64,000 nucleotides of DNA from NCBI GenBank assembly GCA_022749755.1, contig CM040444.1:8559009-8623008 (forward strand), given 5' to 3'. Origin of the DNA: Azadirachta indica (lineage: Eukaryota > Streptophyta > Magnoliopsida > Sapindales > Meliaceae). How positions within the stretch are numbered: position 1 is the stretch's first letter; each line of letters opens with the position of its first letter. Of this stretch, positions 1 to 13,000 are shown one piece after another. The notes beneath the pieces are model-generated. The model did not search any database. It worked only from the letters and a program-made list of their open reading frames with translations, and was not told the origin of the DNA. The position numbers were made by a program, and so were the translations under genes.

Positions 1-1400
1 ATGATGATACTGACTTTTCTAGCATTTTCAAAGCATGTGAGAAAGCTGCATATGGTAAGTTCTATAAAATGGATGGGTTTTTGTTTAAAAAAAATAAATT
101 GTGCATACCTATTTGTTGTCTGAGAGAATTACTTGTAAAAGAGTCTCATGGGGGTAGTTTAATGGAACATTTTGGCATTACAAAAACTTTAGACACTTTA
201 GATGAACACTTCTATTGGCCTAAAATGAAAAATGATGTGCAAAGAGTTTGTGATAGATGTGTTGTGTGCAAACAAGCTAAATCTAAAGTTTTAAATCAAG
301 GTTTGTATACTCCTTTACCTGTTTCTAGTGAACTTTGGACTAATATTTTTGTAGTGATTGATAGGTTTTCCAAGATATCACATTTTATACCTTGTAATAA
401 AACTGATGATGCCACTAATATTGCAAATTTGTTCTTGAGGGAAGTAGTGCGTTCGCATGGCATTCCACAAACTATTGTTAGTAATAGAGATGTGAAGTTT
501 CTAAGTCATTTTTGGAAAGTTTTGTGGAGTAAGTTGGGTACTAAATTGTTATATTCTACTACTTGTCACCCACAAATTGATGGTCAAACAGAAATTGTGA
601 ATAGGACTTTGGGAACTTTGTTGCGTGCTATTGTCCAAAAGAATTTGAAGAATTAGGAAGAGTGCATTCCATTTGTTGAATTCGCATATAATAAAGTTGT
701 GCATTCTACTGCTGGTTTTTCACCGTTTGAAATTGTTTATGACTTTAACCCATTAACCCATTTGGATTTAGTTCCTTTACCTTGTGATGAAAGAACTAGC
801 TTAGATGGGAAAACAAAGGCAAAATTGGTGAGAAAACTACATGCAGATGTGCGCAAGAACATTGAAAAGAAGAATTAACCAATTACAAGCCAAGTAAACA
901 AAGGACGAAGGCACGTTGTATTCGAGCCTAGTGATTGGGTTTGGGTACATATGCGAAAGGAAAGGTTTCCAACTCAAAGGAAGTCAAAGCTACATCCAAA
1001 AGAAGATGGTCCCTTTCAAGTTGTTGAGAAGATCAATGATAATGCCTACAAATTAGATCTTCCTGGTGAGTATACTGTAAATGCAACTTTTAATGAGGCT
1101 GATCTTTCTCCTTTTGATGTAAATGGTAAAGATTCGTGGACGAATCATCTTGAGGAGCGAGGGAATGATGCATCTACGGATGCACACAAGAGCAATGATC
1201 CAATTCAGCTACCGAATGGTCCCGTTACAAGAGTAAGAATGAAGAAATTCAAGGATGCATTGAATAGGATGATTCAAGGTTTGTGGGATGATCCTGCAAC
1301 AATTCAAGAGTGTAAGAAAGAGTCAAATATCAAGCTTGGACTTCAAGACAATAATCAGAGCTTGATAACATTGACACAAGTACAAGAAGGAAAAACCTGA
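1..1400 (+). mobile_element. Ty3/gypsy pol 3' remnant (integrase and tail), defective
   Basis: Conceptual translation gives the end of a Ty3/gypsy polyprotein, already in frame at base 1, so the element continues off the left edge. A zinc-binding HHCC region is visible (ESHGG..HFG at about 145-180, then [11 protein letters not shown] at about 250-280). The integrase core follows, with [24 protein letters not shown] and [13 protein letters not shown]. The core is damaged. The stretch with the first catalytic Asp (normally DFVxGLP, after the PLPV..W motif) is missing in frame near 345, and the second catalytic Asp reads Asn (SNRD). The third residue, Glu, is kept. Stops occur at 654-656 and at about 876. 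The last part (951-1400) matches the family's C-terminal region (KLHPKEDGPFQVVEKI, ADLSPFDV). This is a dead copy; the family assignment is confident, the lineage is not resolved. Confidence 0.9.
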
Positions 1401-1990
1401 AGATTAAAGCTTCTATGGAATTCAACTTCTCACATCTGTACAAGGCCATATTCAAATGATGTCTCAAGGCTAAGCAAGCATGTTCAAGTCTTTTAATTGC
1501 AGTTCGAATCAGATCGTCATCATGATGCAAGTTTCGGATTCCATGTGCCATTTTGGGCTAAGTTGCTGTTCAAGCCCATTATCTATTTTAGTTTTATTTA
1601 TAAACATATATTTATAGTTTGTTATTTGTTTGGGCTGTTAACACTAATTATTAAGTTCAAATTCAGTTTATTTTATTTTAAGTTAGAATAAGGTTAATTT
1701 TTTGCCAAACACTCTAATTAGGGTTACTTATCTCTTGTACCCTTATATATTTAGCCACATGCTCCCATAGAGGCTTCATTACTTTTTCGAATGAAATAAA
1801 ATTGAGAATGTTTTCTCTTGTTTTGATTCTTGCTTGAATCAAGTGTCTTACAATCAAAGCTAATTACTTTGAGGGTATTTATTATAAAGTTTTATTTCAC
1901 AAGTTGAAATTGGGTTGCAGACTTGGGTGAATCTGATTTACCTTTTGAAGAGGTTGCTCCATGCGTAAAGATATTGGGTCTCAAGTTTAA
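1401..1990 (+). mobile_element. Probable 3' untranslated region and LTR-like segment of the gypsy remnant
   Basis: This segment follows the end of the gypsy reading frame and has LTR-like signals in the expected order: a TATA-like stretch (about 1742-1752, cttatatattt), a polyadenylation-like aatgaaataaaa (about 1790-1801), and a T-rich U5-like end. No second LTR copy is in the window, so the borders cannot be fixed. The next element begins near 1990-2030. Confidence 0.45.
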
Positions 1991-3587
1991 TATTATCGAG
2001 GTTCGTATCACTTGTATTTGATTTCATGTGCCCAAAATTTTAAGGGGAGATTTTACTTTGAAAATTCTTTAAAATATCTCTAAAAATTGCTATCATGCTC
2101 TTATATGTACTTCTTTTTATGATAACAAAAGGGGGAGTAGTGTGACTAATTGCCATTTGCTCGAGTTGAAATGCCTATTACATGCTTCTATACTTAAGTG
2201 TTAATAAATGCATTGATTAAGGGGGAGATTTGCATTGTATTTGTATTGTATATTTATGAATTATTTGCAAATTATGTTTCTTGGCAATCAATGGTTTGTC
2301 ATCATAAAAAAAGGGGAGATTGTTAGCCTGAAGGCTGATAATCATTGTTTTGATGATAACAAACCTTAACATCTATTATTAAATAAAATTTTCTTATAGC
2401 TTTATTGTGATATTGTAACATGAAGAATTAGAACATTTATGAAGACTCAAAGAATAAGCAACATCAAGGATCTCAAGGAAAGCAAAGTGGATGCCTCTTG
2501 ACCAAATGGAAAAGAGTTCAAATAAAGCTTCAAAACACAAGTGCGACATTTCATTGTGTATTTGTATTTGTATATTTGTATATTTGTATTTGTAAATGTG
2601 TACGAGGCTTGTGTCAAAATCAAGAGTTTTTCAAAAATAAAAGTTTTGAGTTTTTCAAATTAGACCAAAATTCAAGTTTTTAAAACTTAGAATAGGAAGC
2701 AAAATGCAAAATTTTGAAACCATGGAAAAAGACCAAAATGCAACATTTTTAAAAACTGAAAACAGTGACATGAATAGTCATGAACAGTACCAATCGACGG
2801 ACCTTATCAACTTGGTGAACCGAACGAAAGGCAGAATGGCTTCCAATGCTGGTTGCACCATCGATTGAGTGACTTAGGCTACCTGGTAGATAGATGTGAC
2901 CAAAATTGTTGACGAACTTGGATTTGCTTAATAGTTAGTAACGGCTAGTTTTTAAATCCATTACAAATTGGGGACCCCGTGCTCATTTGTAGAACTCTTG
3001 GAATGCATTTTTGAGAAATATAAAGTCTTTACAAAGTTCTAAAACATATTTTTGAGCTTGAGATTACCATGCATATATTTCGATCTCCAAGAATATTCAT
3101 TTGTACTACTTTTCTTCTCGGAGATCAATTTGTAAGTGTAATTCTCTCTTGAATTTAATTTTTTATTGTAAAGAAGTGAAAGAAATAGGTCTTTTAGTAG
3201 TTTGGGATTGTGGTTGAGTGTTTAGGTTGAGCGAATACTTATAAGGGTTGTAGAATAGTATAAATTCTAGGTTGTTTAAGTGTTTGGTGAACAAACACTT
3301 GTAAAGTTTAAAAGGTACTCAGAAATTTTTTTGGTTGTAATTTGAAGTCTTGTGGGATCAAGATTAGGTATTATTGGAATCTTCAAGTGGAGCGTGAAAG
3401 AGTGGATGTAGGCCGAATGTTTGCCGAACTACTATAAATTCAATGATCAATCTCTTTACTCTATCCCTTTTTACTTAGTGCATAAATTGTGTTTTTGTGT
3501 GGTTGGGTTGAATTTCGAATTTATTGTTAATATTTGTTAAAAACATAATTCATCCCCCCTTCCCCACTCATGGGTTCTATATTAGCA
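1990..3587 (+). mobile_element. 3' end plus LTR of a SIRE/Maximus-like copia element
   Basis: From about 2030 there are repeated purine-rich aggggga(g) motifs, as in the long non-coding tail of SIRE-type copia elements. A polypurine tract (aaaaaaaggggagat, 2306-2320) lies directly before a TGTTAG terminus at 2321. The LTR then runs about 1.27 kb to a probable ..attagca end at 3587; the 3' border is less certain. A related LTR lies reversed at 10416-11419 and shares the start (TGTTAGC, then gatgataacaaa), the central tract around ggcagaatg, and the C-rich end (attca, then tcccc). No coding region remains on this side. Confidence 0.7.
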
Positions 3588-4848
3588 TTTCAAATTTATT
3601 GGAGTTTAAAATTATAGGTCCATAAGTTCCCAATACCACCTCCTAAATCACTGCACTAAATAATACAATAATTTTTATATGTCCAAAAAATTGTTTTCTT
3701 ATTAATTTTGGATTAAATTAATTAATTGATGAGAAATTTTAGAAAAAATATTTTTTATTAATATCCAATAATTTAATTTAAAAAATTAAATAGATAAAAA
3801 CCTCAAGAGATATTTATCTTCTTTATTGTTTCTTTTAAAAATTAATTTTGAATTAATTAGAATATTACTTCTATGGGTTATTTTCCAAATTTAATTAATG
3901 AATAATAATTATTAATTAATTAATTTCATTTATTTAAAATTAATTTATTTAGAAGGGGTTATATATGAGGAGAAAATCCTAGTTTTCTTTTTACATATTC
4001 TGCAGAAAGAGAAAAAAAATGAGAAGAGTGTTTTACCTATCTCTTTAAAAGCCCTATCTCACAGTATTATGTGTTCAGAACACTATGAGATAAAAAAATT
4101 TTGAGAGTAATTATTATATTAAAAAGGAAATCCAACTTTCTCTTAAATGCTTGGGAAAGAGGATTGATTTACAAACCATTAGTGAAATAAAACTTCCAGC
4201 TAAAATACTTGACAGCCTTCAAGAGTTATATTCATCTTTGTATTATCCTAAGTTATTTTTTCGCTATTTTATTTCATTTCTAACATTTTTATCATGGGAG
4301 TTTTATATGTCAAGACACATTTATATGTTATCCTAATTTTTTTTAACTAAAGTTGAAATATAAAATTTGAGTTATCAATCAATATAATCTAGTGGTTGAA
4401 ATTTAAAAGTAAAATTTAGTATTTAATGCTACCACCAATTCATAGTCACTTTTCATGAGCATTTATGAATTCTCTAAAACTTTTCTATCAACGTCTTGCA
4501 TGATTTTAGAAAAAGCTAAAGCTAAAAAGAAACATTTAATATTATAAACTCATCAATCCTCTACACCATTTGATTATATGGGTTAAATGACTCAAATTTT
4601 GTATTAGTATTAGTATAATATTTAATTTACCTCCAACTAATTTTAACAATTTTTATCATGCCACTAAAATTTTTGAAAGTCATCATACCCCCGAAACGTT
4701 AATTCTAACCATTATCTTAAAAAATTAAAAGAGTAAAAAAGTAATTTTATAAATTTAAATTAATACAAAATAATTTCTTTTTCCTTTTCTCTCTTCTCTT
4801 TTCATTTTTGCTCTCTCTTTTGTTCTTTGTTCTTTTTTGTTCATTCTT
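3588..4848. other. A+T-rich spacer, no gene seen
   Basis: No conserved coding pattern on either strand. Short open frames (for example 4151-4336) have no recognisable motif and A+T-driven composition. The stretch at 4740-4848 is pyrimidine-rich on the plus strand (ctcttttc repeats). Confidence 0.6.
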
Positions 4849-5612
4849 AGCAACCATGGAAGGCTGCTTAGAGCAGCCATAGAAGGATTTCCTAAAGCAG
4901 CCATTAGAGGCTATTTGCAGTAACCATGGAAGGTTGTTTGAAGAAACCATCAAAGGTTGCCTTTAGTAGCCATTGAAGACTACTTGCAATAGTTAAGGGT
5001 GGGCAAATTCGGATTCGATTTAATTTTCTCGTAAACCAGTTGAAACTGAAGACTTCAGCTTGTAAGACCCGAACCAAAGTTAATCGAATTGCGAAATCAA
5101 AACAAACTAATTTGTTTTAGTTTGGTTTGCCTCTACAGTTTAGTTGTAGCTTTTTTCAGTCGATTTCAATTTTTTAAGGAATATTTTCATATAAATCCTA
5201 AAAGTTTATAAAAATTATCGATAAAGAAATTTTGTAAAATTTATAAAAAATTTATTTTTTTTATGTGAATTTTTGTAAATTTGTTTAACTTTGTCTTCAT
5301 TTATAATATTTATAAATTTTAGAAACTTATATAAAAATATCCTTTTCTTTATGTTCGATCATAGTTGTTTTTAGGTTTAATTTGGCTTTTAGCCGCACTC
5401 AAACCGCACCAGTCAATTTTAGAATTGAATAGAACTGAACTTGTTATAAAAATTGAGCGAAACTGAACCGAACTAAACTGTTTGATTTGCTTTGATTTAG
5501 TAGTTTGGTTAGACTTTGTTGCCTTGGTTTAGGAACAGTCATGGAAGACTACCTGCAATAGCTTGCACAACTATAAAAAGGTTGCCTATAGTAGCCATGG
5601 AAGAGAGATGAA
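4849..5612 (+). repeat. 23-bp minisatellite split by a 0.55-kb insertion
   Basis: Six diverged head-to-tail units of 23-24 bp occupy 4849-4987 (unit starts 4849, 4872, 4896, 4919, 4942, 4965). The consensus is close to AGYAGCCATGGAAGGYTGC. At least two more units lie at 5534-5556 and 5590-5612. The material between (about 4988-5533) has a different composition, starts with gggtgggcaaattcgg and contains repeated ggtttggtt/aaccgaac motifs. It looks like an inserted dispersed repeat. The units on both sides carry the same gaagactacYtgcaatag context, as expected if an element landed inside the array. Confidence 0.65.
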
Positions 5613-6039
5613 TAAGATAAAGAGATGGTGGAAGAAGAAGAAAAGAAAAGAAGAGAGAAGGAAGAAAAAAAAGAGCAAAATAAAAAATCAATTTTGAGCT
5701 TTTTAGAAGTTATATTATCTTTTTACGTGATTAAATACAATCAACTAAATAAAATGTTAAAGGTAACCATTAGAGTTAACATTTAGAGGTAGCATGATTG
5801 CTTTTAAAAATTCTTGAGGCGTGATGTGATTGTCAAAATTGATTAGGGGTAAATTAAAGATTACCCCTAGTTTTATAAGTTAAAATGACCTGGGCTACAC
5901 TGGGGTCCCTCAACCTTGTAAAATAATTTTAAAGACATAAATATATATTTATAATTGATACTTTATTTCAATAAATTTTTAATATTTACATTTTAGTCTA
6001 TAAAATTAAAACGCTATCTCCCATAACCCTATAGATATG
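5613..6039. other. Spacer, no gene seen
   Basis: A+T-rich, with a purine-rich stretch at 5600-5690. Nothing else recognisable. Confidence 0.5.
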
Positions 6040-7068
6040 TAATTATCAAAATCACATTATATGAGAATACTGTGATCAAGTTTGACTAGTTTAGAAAATT
6101 ATTAAAGATTATGATATACTATATTATCATACCTTATGACAGAACATCGCTGCCGGATGATCTCTTGAATATAAAATTTGATGCAACCAAATATGAGAAG
6201 ATGCATTCTCTTATCAAAAATTAATGACAATGCTAATAAAAGTACACCTCAATAATACCTATTTCCCATAAAGAAGCGAAGAAACCAAAAAAATAAAAAT
6301 AAAAATCCTACTTTAAAAAGCATAGTTTGCTCTAGCATGTGTCTATTTACATGAAAATATAAATTGGATTATTGCCATGTATACCACCAAGTTTCATATT
6401 AAACATGAAACTGAAAGAATGGCCTCTTGAGAGCTAAAAGCACATTATTCTTAAGAAGAATGGAAATGAAAAGAAACAGATAATTAAAGTGCCAAAATTT
6501 AATTACCATTTACCAATATCATCATGCGAGTGGCTTTTACTCTATTTCAGTTTCGTATTATGCAATCTTTCTCTCACTCTTTAACAATTGAATTCAAACA
6601 CTTTAGTTTGTTTCTTCTTTCTTTGTCATTCTTGTTTTTTGCTCTCAAGAGCACACTCTTTCAGTTTCATGAGTAATATGAAACTTGGTGGTATACATGA
6701 CAATAATTTAATTACTTTTTCCATGTAAAGCAGCAGATGCCACAACTATGCTTTTAAAACAAAATTGGGGGGTGACAGAGGGAAAGATGAAGAGCTCAGG
6801 GGATGAGAGTTTTTTTTTTTTTTTTTTTTTTCTTTTTTGCCTTTGCTTCTTGTAGGTACCATTGAGGTGTATTTATATTGGCATTGCCATTAATGTTAGC
6901 TATGGAGAATATATCTTCTCATTATCTCATATTTAGTTTCATGTCTCAAGACTTATTTTTAAAAAGTGATTATGTAGCAATGCGATTATTTTTGAATTTT
7001 TTAAAATTATGTAAACTAGTCAAATTTTATCATAATATAATCACATGAAGTGATTTTAATAATTATAA
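6040..7068. repeat. Long inverted repeat (about 0.4-kb arms, 0.2-kb loop)
   Basis: The left arm (about 6040-6434) matches the reverse complement of the right arm (about 6641-7068) through many blocks. Examples are gtataccaccaagtttcata at 6379-6398 against its complement near 6670-6697, ctcttgagagc at 6424-6434 against gctctcaagag at 6641-6651, tacacctcaat against attgaggtgta, and tttgactagttta near 6080-6093 against its complement near 7013-7025. The loop is 6435-6640. The right arm carries a T22-type homopolymer (about 6811-6832) and a purine-rich insert that the left arm lacks. No transposase was seen. It could be a foldback or non-autonomous DNA transposon with long terminal inverted repeats, or an inverted duplication able to give hairpin RNA. 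Confidence 0.8.
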
Positions 7069-10000
7069 CTATATACTTATTTTATAATTGAAATTAGAAA
7101 GTTTTTAAGTTTAAACATTCAATTTCTTTAAAATAAGTAGATCATACAAAAAAATTAGACCAAATCATGCGGGTTAATTTTGACTTTTAATTTTTTATTT
7201 TAGTTTATTTATATATTTTTCACATCTTTATTTAAATTAGTTGAAATTATTAAGATATTATTCTTGAAGTATTGTATTTTTTATTATATAAAAGTGAAAT
7301 CTTACATTTTATTAAAACTGAATTGGGATTTTGTGTCTTCTGTGCAAAAAGAAAAAATGTCGGCAATAAAGTTTCGTGTGTGGAGTAGAAAATCGTAAAG
7401 ATTGAAATCGTTCCCACGTAGAAAATCATAATCTCAATATTAAATGCAATGGTTTTTATTCGAATGCAATATTTAGAAAATAATTAATATGAAAGAAAAG
7501 AAAAACTCTAAAATTAAACAACAATTAAGTAAGGAATTAATGTATTGCTAAAAGGAGATTATTGACATAATAAAAAATAATATTCGGTATGACTAACCAG
7601 TATATAAATTTTTCTTTCTAGAATTTTTTTTAATAAAATCTTTTAAAATAATATGCAAAAGTTGGCACTTATATTTGCTTATATGAAGATTATACATAGA
7701 CAAATTCAATTTATAAAATACTATAATATACTCTCTAACTTTTGGAGAAACAACAGATACTCTATAAATTTTTGGGTGTGTTAGAATAGGCAGATGCCTT
7801 GGACCTAAACTTCTATTAGAATGACATGTTAGAAAATTATCATTTTAATCTGTAAACTCAAGTTAAATAATAAAATAAGATATAATTTCTTTATAATTAA
7901 TAATTTAGTCTTATTAGTTTCAACATAGTAGAAACTAAAATGTTAAACATAAAAATGTTTGTTTTATCTTACTATTTTAAAAATTTTGAGAAACAAAAAA
8001 TAATTTATTTAAATTAGAATACTAATAATATGTTTGACAAATTTATATGCTAAAATATTTTTAAACCTCTTTTTTTACTTGATAATAATTCATTATATAA
8101 TGATCATAAGAATTTTAAATAAAAATGTATAACATTATATATATATATATATATTTAAAAATTATATTGTTTTGATTGGATTTTTTCTTAAAGAAAACAT
8201 CTAGCACATAATTAATATAAATAAAAAATAAAATATAAACACATACTACATTTATTACACTATTTAAAGTTCTAATCAAAATTAAATTAAACTATTAAAT
8301 GAGAATGTCAAATTATATTTAATTATCCATTCCATTAGCAAAACACTAAACTTATTCACATATTATAATTTACTATTTTATTTTATTTAATTTTTTCTCT
8401 TTCTAATATTTTATAAATACTCCTAACTTTTTTTTCTCGCAAAATAATTATCTAAATTTCTTTTCAAATTATTGTAAACATTTTAATTTGGATAAAGATC
8501 TAGTCATTTCTCAAAAGTTAAGAGGGTGTCTAGGAATATCCTATATCTAAATTAAAATGCCAACAATAAGTTTGAAACAGTTTAAATAATTATTTTGTGA
8601 TAAAAAGAATAACAAATTATAATATCTTAATTAAATTTACTATTGTATCAGTCAAAATAATATAATTTTTAAATATATATTAAATAAAATTTATACATAT
8701 TTTCTTTAAAAAATTTTATGGTTATTATATACTAAGTTATTACAAGAAAATAAAAAAACAGGAAGTAGGAGCATTTTTAGCATGTAAGTTTGTCCAAATT
8801 TATTATTATTATTTTAATTTAAATAAACTCTATTTTTATTTTTAAAATTTTCTAAAATAATAAAATAAAAAATACCTTTGAAGCTTAAAATTGTAGTCCC
8901 TAATATGTTGAAAATAATGGGATTAAATTATTAATTATGAAGAAATTAAAGCTTATTTTGTTATTTAACTTAAGTTTAGTGACTAAATGATAATATTTTA
9001 ACAAGCCAATCTAATGGAAGTATGAGTATCTTCTTATTTTCTCAAAACTTAAGGGTATCTAATACATTAACAAATTCAACGGATATTTGTTATTTCTTCA
9101 AAAGGTAGGGGGTATATCACTATATTCCCTAATTTATACGTATGAAAAAAATTTGCAAGAAGTTTTCTAAGGAGATTATCCCATAAAAATATATAATTAT
9201 TGTAATCAAATTTTATTTTAGATATTTTTAACTGTGTACTTTCTTTTTAGCAATATTTGGTTAGATACAATATATGTTGGAAGGTAAAACTATAATATCA
9301 ACTATGCATATATAATACAACATCTAGCTATTCTTCTGTTACTTATGTTAGTTTGTAGAGGAATAAAGAAATCATTTTATTTGAATTCTAATTTATTCCA
9401 ATATTCAATTATGTGTAATATAACATCCAACTACTTTTCTGTTACTTACGAGTTCATGGAGAAACAAAAATATCTTTGTATTTAAATTTTAATTTTTTAA
9501 TTATGAGAAAAATATACGCTACCTTAGATTTGTAAATAATCTTATGTGAGTTAATTTCAACTTATAAAAATAACTAATACTAATAAAAATATTTTTTATT
9601 TTGGAAGTATTTATTTGATATATTATTTACTTTTATTCATGACATTGATCTCACATAACTGAATTCATGTTGTTATATTGATTTTACCTTAATTATGTGA
9701 GACCAGTGGCGTTAGTGCTTAAGGTATACTTGTCATATTTCTTTCATAAATATTTCATATTAATATTTTATATTTTCTTATTCATTAACATTGTGAAACC
9801 TATATTAAGGCATCCTTTGCATTCATATGATTTTTCTAAGAAATACAAAACATATTTTTTCTTCACATGATATCAAAGCCATCTTCTTAATTTTTTGGAT
9901 ATTTTTTTGGTATTTTTTTCTTTTTGGCCTCTACATCTATCAGTTCTAATTTTCTGCAAACCTTACCATAAACAAGTAGACGTCACGCGCCTTTACTTAT

Positions 10001-10079
10001 AATTAGTGTGCACTTCATAAACCACCGCCAGTAGCTGTACGTGCATCGCACACATCGCCATATCCAATATCCGTTGGCC
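7069..10079. other. Very A+T-rich spacer, no gene seen
   Basis: Long A/T runs and a TA microsatellite at about 8135-8154. No conserved coding pattern on either strand. Some decayed repeat is likely, but none is assigned. Confidence 0.6.
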
Positions 10080-13000
10080 ATACTCAGAACTTGTCAGCCG
10101 ACCCAACGGTAGTCTTCTTATCATCTCATATTCAATTGGATGGGCATAATTATGTTCTCTAGGCTCATGTCATGTATAGTTTTCTCAAAGAATGTCATCT
10201 TTGATGTTATAGTACTGTACGCATCAGTAAACCAGTAAACTTGTTCAAAAGGATGACGAGACTAATGATCTATTTTCTAATAGATTGGATGAATGGGACA
10301 AACAAAAATCATCACATAATTACCTGTTCTACAATATTTCTACTCCTTCCATTCATCTTCTCGTGTCTTGTTAAACTACTACAATATTGGCCCATCAATA
10401 TCCGTGAAATACTAATGCAACAACCCCAAATGGGGGAGCGGGTGAATTGAGCTTTCAAAAATATCAACAATTTAAGTGCAACCCAACGACCAACACTGAG
10501 AAATTTAAATATTCTAGAGTGCAATACACTAAATTCAACTCATAATTCCAATCATTAACATATAAATTATCACAATCTAAAAGTGGTTCCCCCGCATTTA
10601 CACACAAGAAGCACAATAAAATACCTTCATAAAAGAATTTGATCAAGGGAAATATGAACACTCTCTTCAAATAATAAGGCAAGTAAAACTTAGAGTGTGT
10701 AATGAATTAGATGTTTGATAAGCTCAAATTATTTATAATACACTAGTAGAATGTGTTCCTAAAATTTCCAAACATTCAAAAATTGTTTCATATGATTTTA
10801 TGTTAGTATTTATAGTGAAACATAAAAAACTAGTTGTTACTCAACGTTAGGGGTCAAAAAACAATCAACCGATTTAAGTCTTGAACCAAAACATTCTGCC
10901 TTGAAAATGGTCGACTGATATGCATAAGGCAGTCAACTGGTTTTTTGGTTGACTTGAACCGGTTTGCCTAAATCATACACAAACTGGCTTTCAAACAAGC
11001 TTGGAAACTTTATATTTTGGTCCTTTTTCAGGATTTCAAAATCTAGCAATTTGATCCTTAAAAAATTTATGGTTATTTTTCACATATTCAAGATATTCAC
11101 ATCAAAATCATATAATGATATGAATTTTTGGAAAAGCCTTAAAAACATATGTTTTAATGAGAATTAAATTTTGGGTTTTTAAGTGCAAATCATAATCAAT
11201 TCAAAGACACATTACAAATAAAAATTCACCTAATAAGTGTGTTTAAATTATACTCTTCATGAATGCCTTGATTTTGGACATCCTTTTGATGTTTAAATTA
11301 TATTCTAATTTTTCAAGCTAAAAAAAATCACAAAGAATATTACAAGAAGAATTTGGTTAGTCAAGGATATCAATATTTGTTATCATCAAGACAATGATTT
11401 AGAAGCCTTAGAGCTAACAATCAGATCCTATTTAAACTCTGTTAGATGCTTCAAGAACTTGGACAATCCTTTCACTAGTAACAAACAACATATCACCTTA
11501 TGCACAACTTTATGAGACACCACCGAATTATATTCTCCTTAAGATATTTAGATGTACTTGTTCTATCCTTCGTCAACCTCATTATCACACTAAAATAAAG
11601 CCTCGGGCACAATTACATTCTTTTCTAGGATATGGAATAGAACAAGGTATTGGGATCTTATGTCTGATAGACTACGCATCTTTTAACATGTGATTTTTTG
11701 GGAGCACAAAATATTTTCTCCTTGTCCAACATTCGATTTGAGTTTTCTTTTACTCTTTTTTCTTACTAGTAACTCCTTCACATTATTCCTAACTATTTTG
11801 ATATAAGTCATTCTACTGAGCAAACAATAAATACATCTACCACAATACAACCTACTCTTGAGCAATAGAATTCGTCTATTGGTTCTACCTCTCATTACTC
11901 TCTTGATCTTGGGTCTTTCTCTTCTAAGAGTATCTCCTACTTTGTCTATCCACTAGGTTAAGAGAACTCCTCATTGAACTTAGAGAATTTTACTGTTTTT
12001 TCACTACACTTACCTTATATAAGCCTCAATTCTATTTTGAGGCTTGTTCTAACCCTCTTTGGTTTCAAGCAATGGCAAAAGAATTATAGGCCCTTAAAAG
12101 CTTTCGTACATGGGACCTAGTTGATTACTCACTAAGCAAAACTACAAGAAGTTTATAAAATCAAAATCAAGGTTGATGGCTTCATTGACACTACAAGGCT
12201 AGGCTTGTTGACAAAGGTCTTACATAAGAGTATGGGATGGATTATAAAGAAACTTTTGCGCCAATTGCTCGCATGACTGCTGCATGAAGCTTATTAGTTG
12301 TTGCTACTGTACATATGTGGATACTATTTCAGATGGATGTCAAAAATGTTTTCCTTAATGGTAATTTTATTGAGGAAGTTTACATGGAACCTCTACTTCG
12401 ATATTCCAATCCCCCTCATAAAATGTGTAAACTTTGTTATGCCTTGTATGGTCTCAAGCAAGCTCCTTATGCTTGGTTCTCCAAGCTCAGTATTATAGTT
12501 TAGCAGTTTGGCTTCCACTCTAATTCTCATGACTTTGCTTTCTCTATTTGTTGTATAAAACTTGGCAGCATTATCTTATTACTATATTTGAATGATATGA
12601 TTACTACTAAAATGATCTTAATGTTATATATGATCATAAGGCCTCTCTTTAATGACATTGTAAAATAAAAGATCTTGGTCATCTCACTTATTTCCTTGAA
12701 CTTGAGGTGCTTATGTATTTGATCATCTAGCTAGAGCTAGTCCAACTGATAACAAGCCTACCTCTACTCTTCCCAAACCAAATGCCAACCTCATACCGCA
12801 TGATGGGGGTTCACTCTCTAATGTTACACTCCACAGACAATTGGCTAGTAGTTTGGTTTATCTTACACTCAATAGTCCTAATATCTCTCATGCTATTCAT
12901 ATTATTAAGTTAGTATATGTTTGCACCTCATTCCACTCACTATGTTATATTTCTCTGCATAGTTTGTTATATTAAGGGTACTTTTTTCCATGGTCTGCAC

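Noticed and set aside
1330..1551. Minus-strand open frame over the gypsy tail
   Set aside because: It overlaps the recognised plus-strand gypsy C-terminus and has no motif of its own.
6811..6832. T22 run as a retroposon poly(A) tail on the minus strand
   Set aside because: No reverse-transcribed gene or SINE body and no target duplication beside it; it is an insertion or expansion within the right arm of the inverted repeat.
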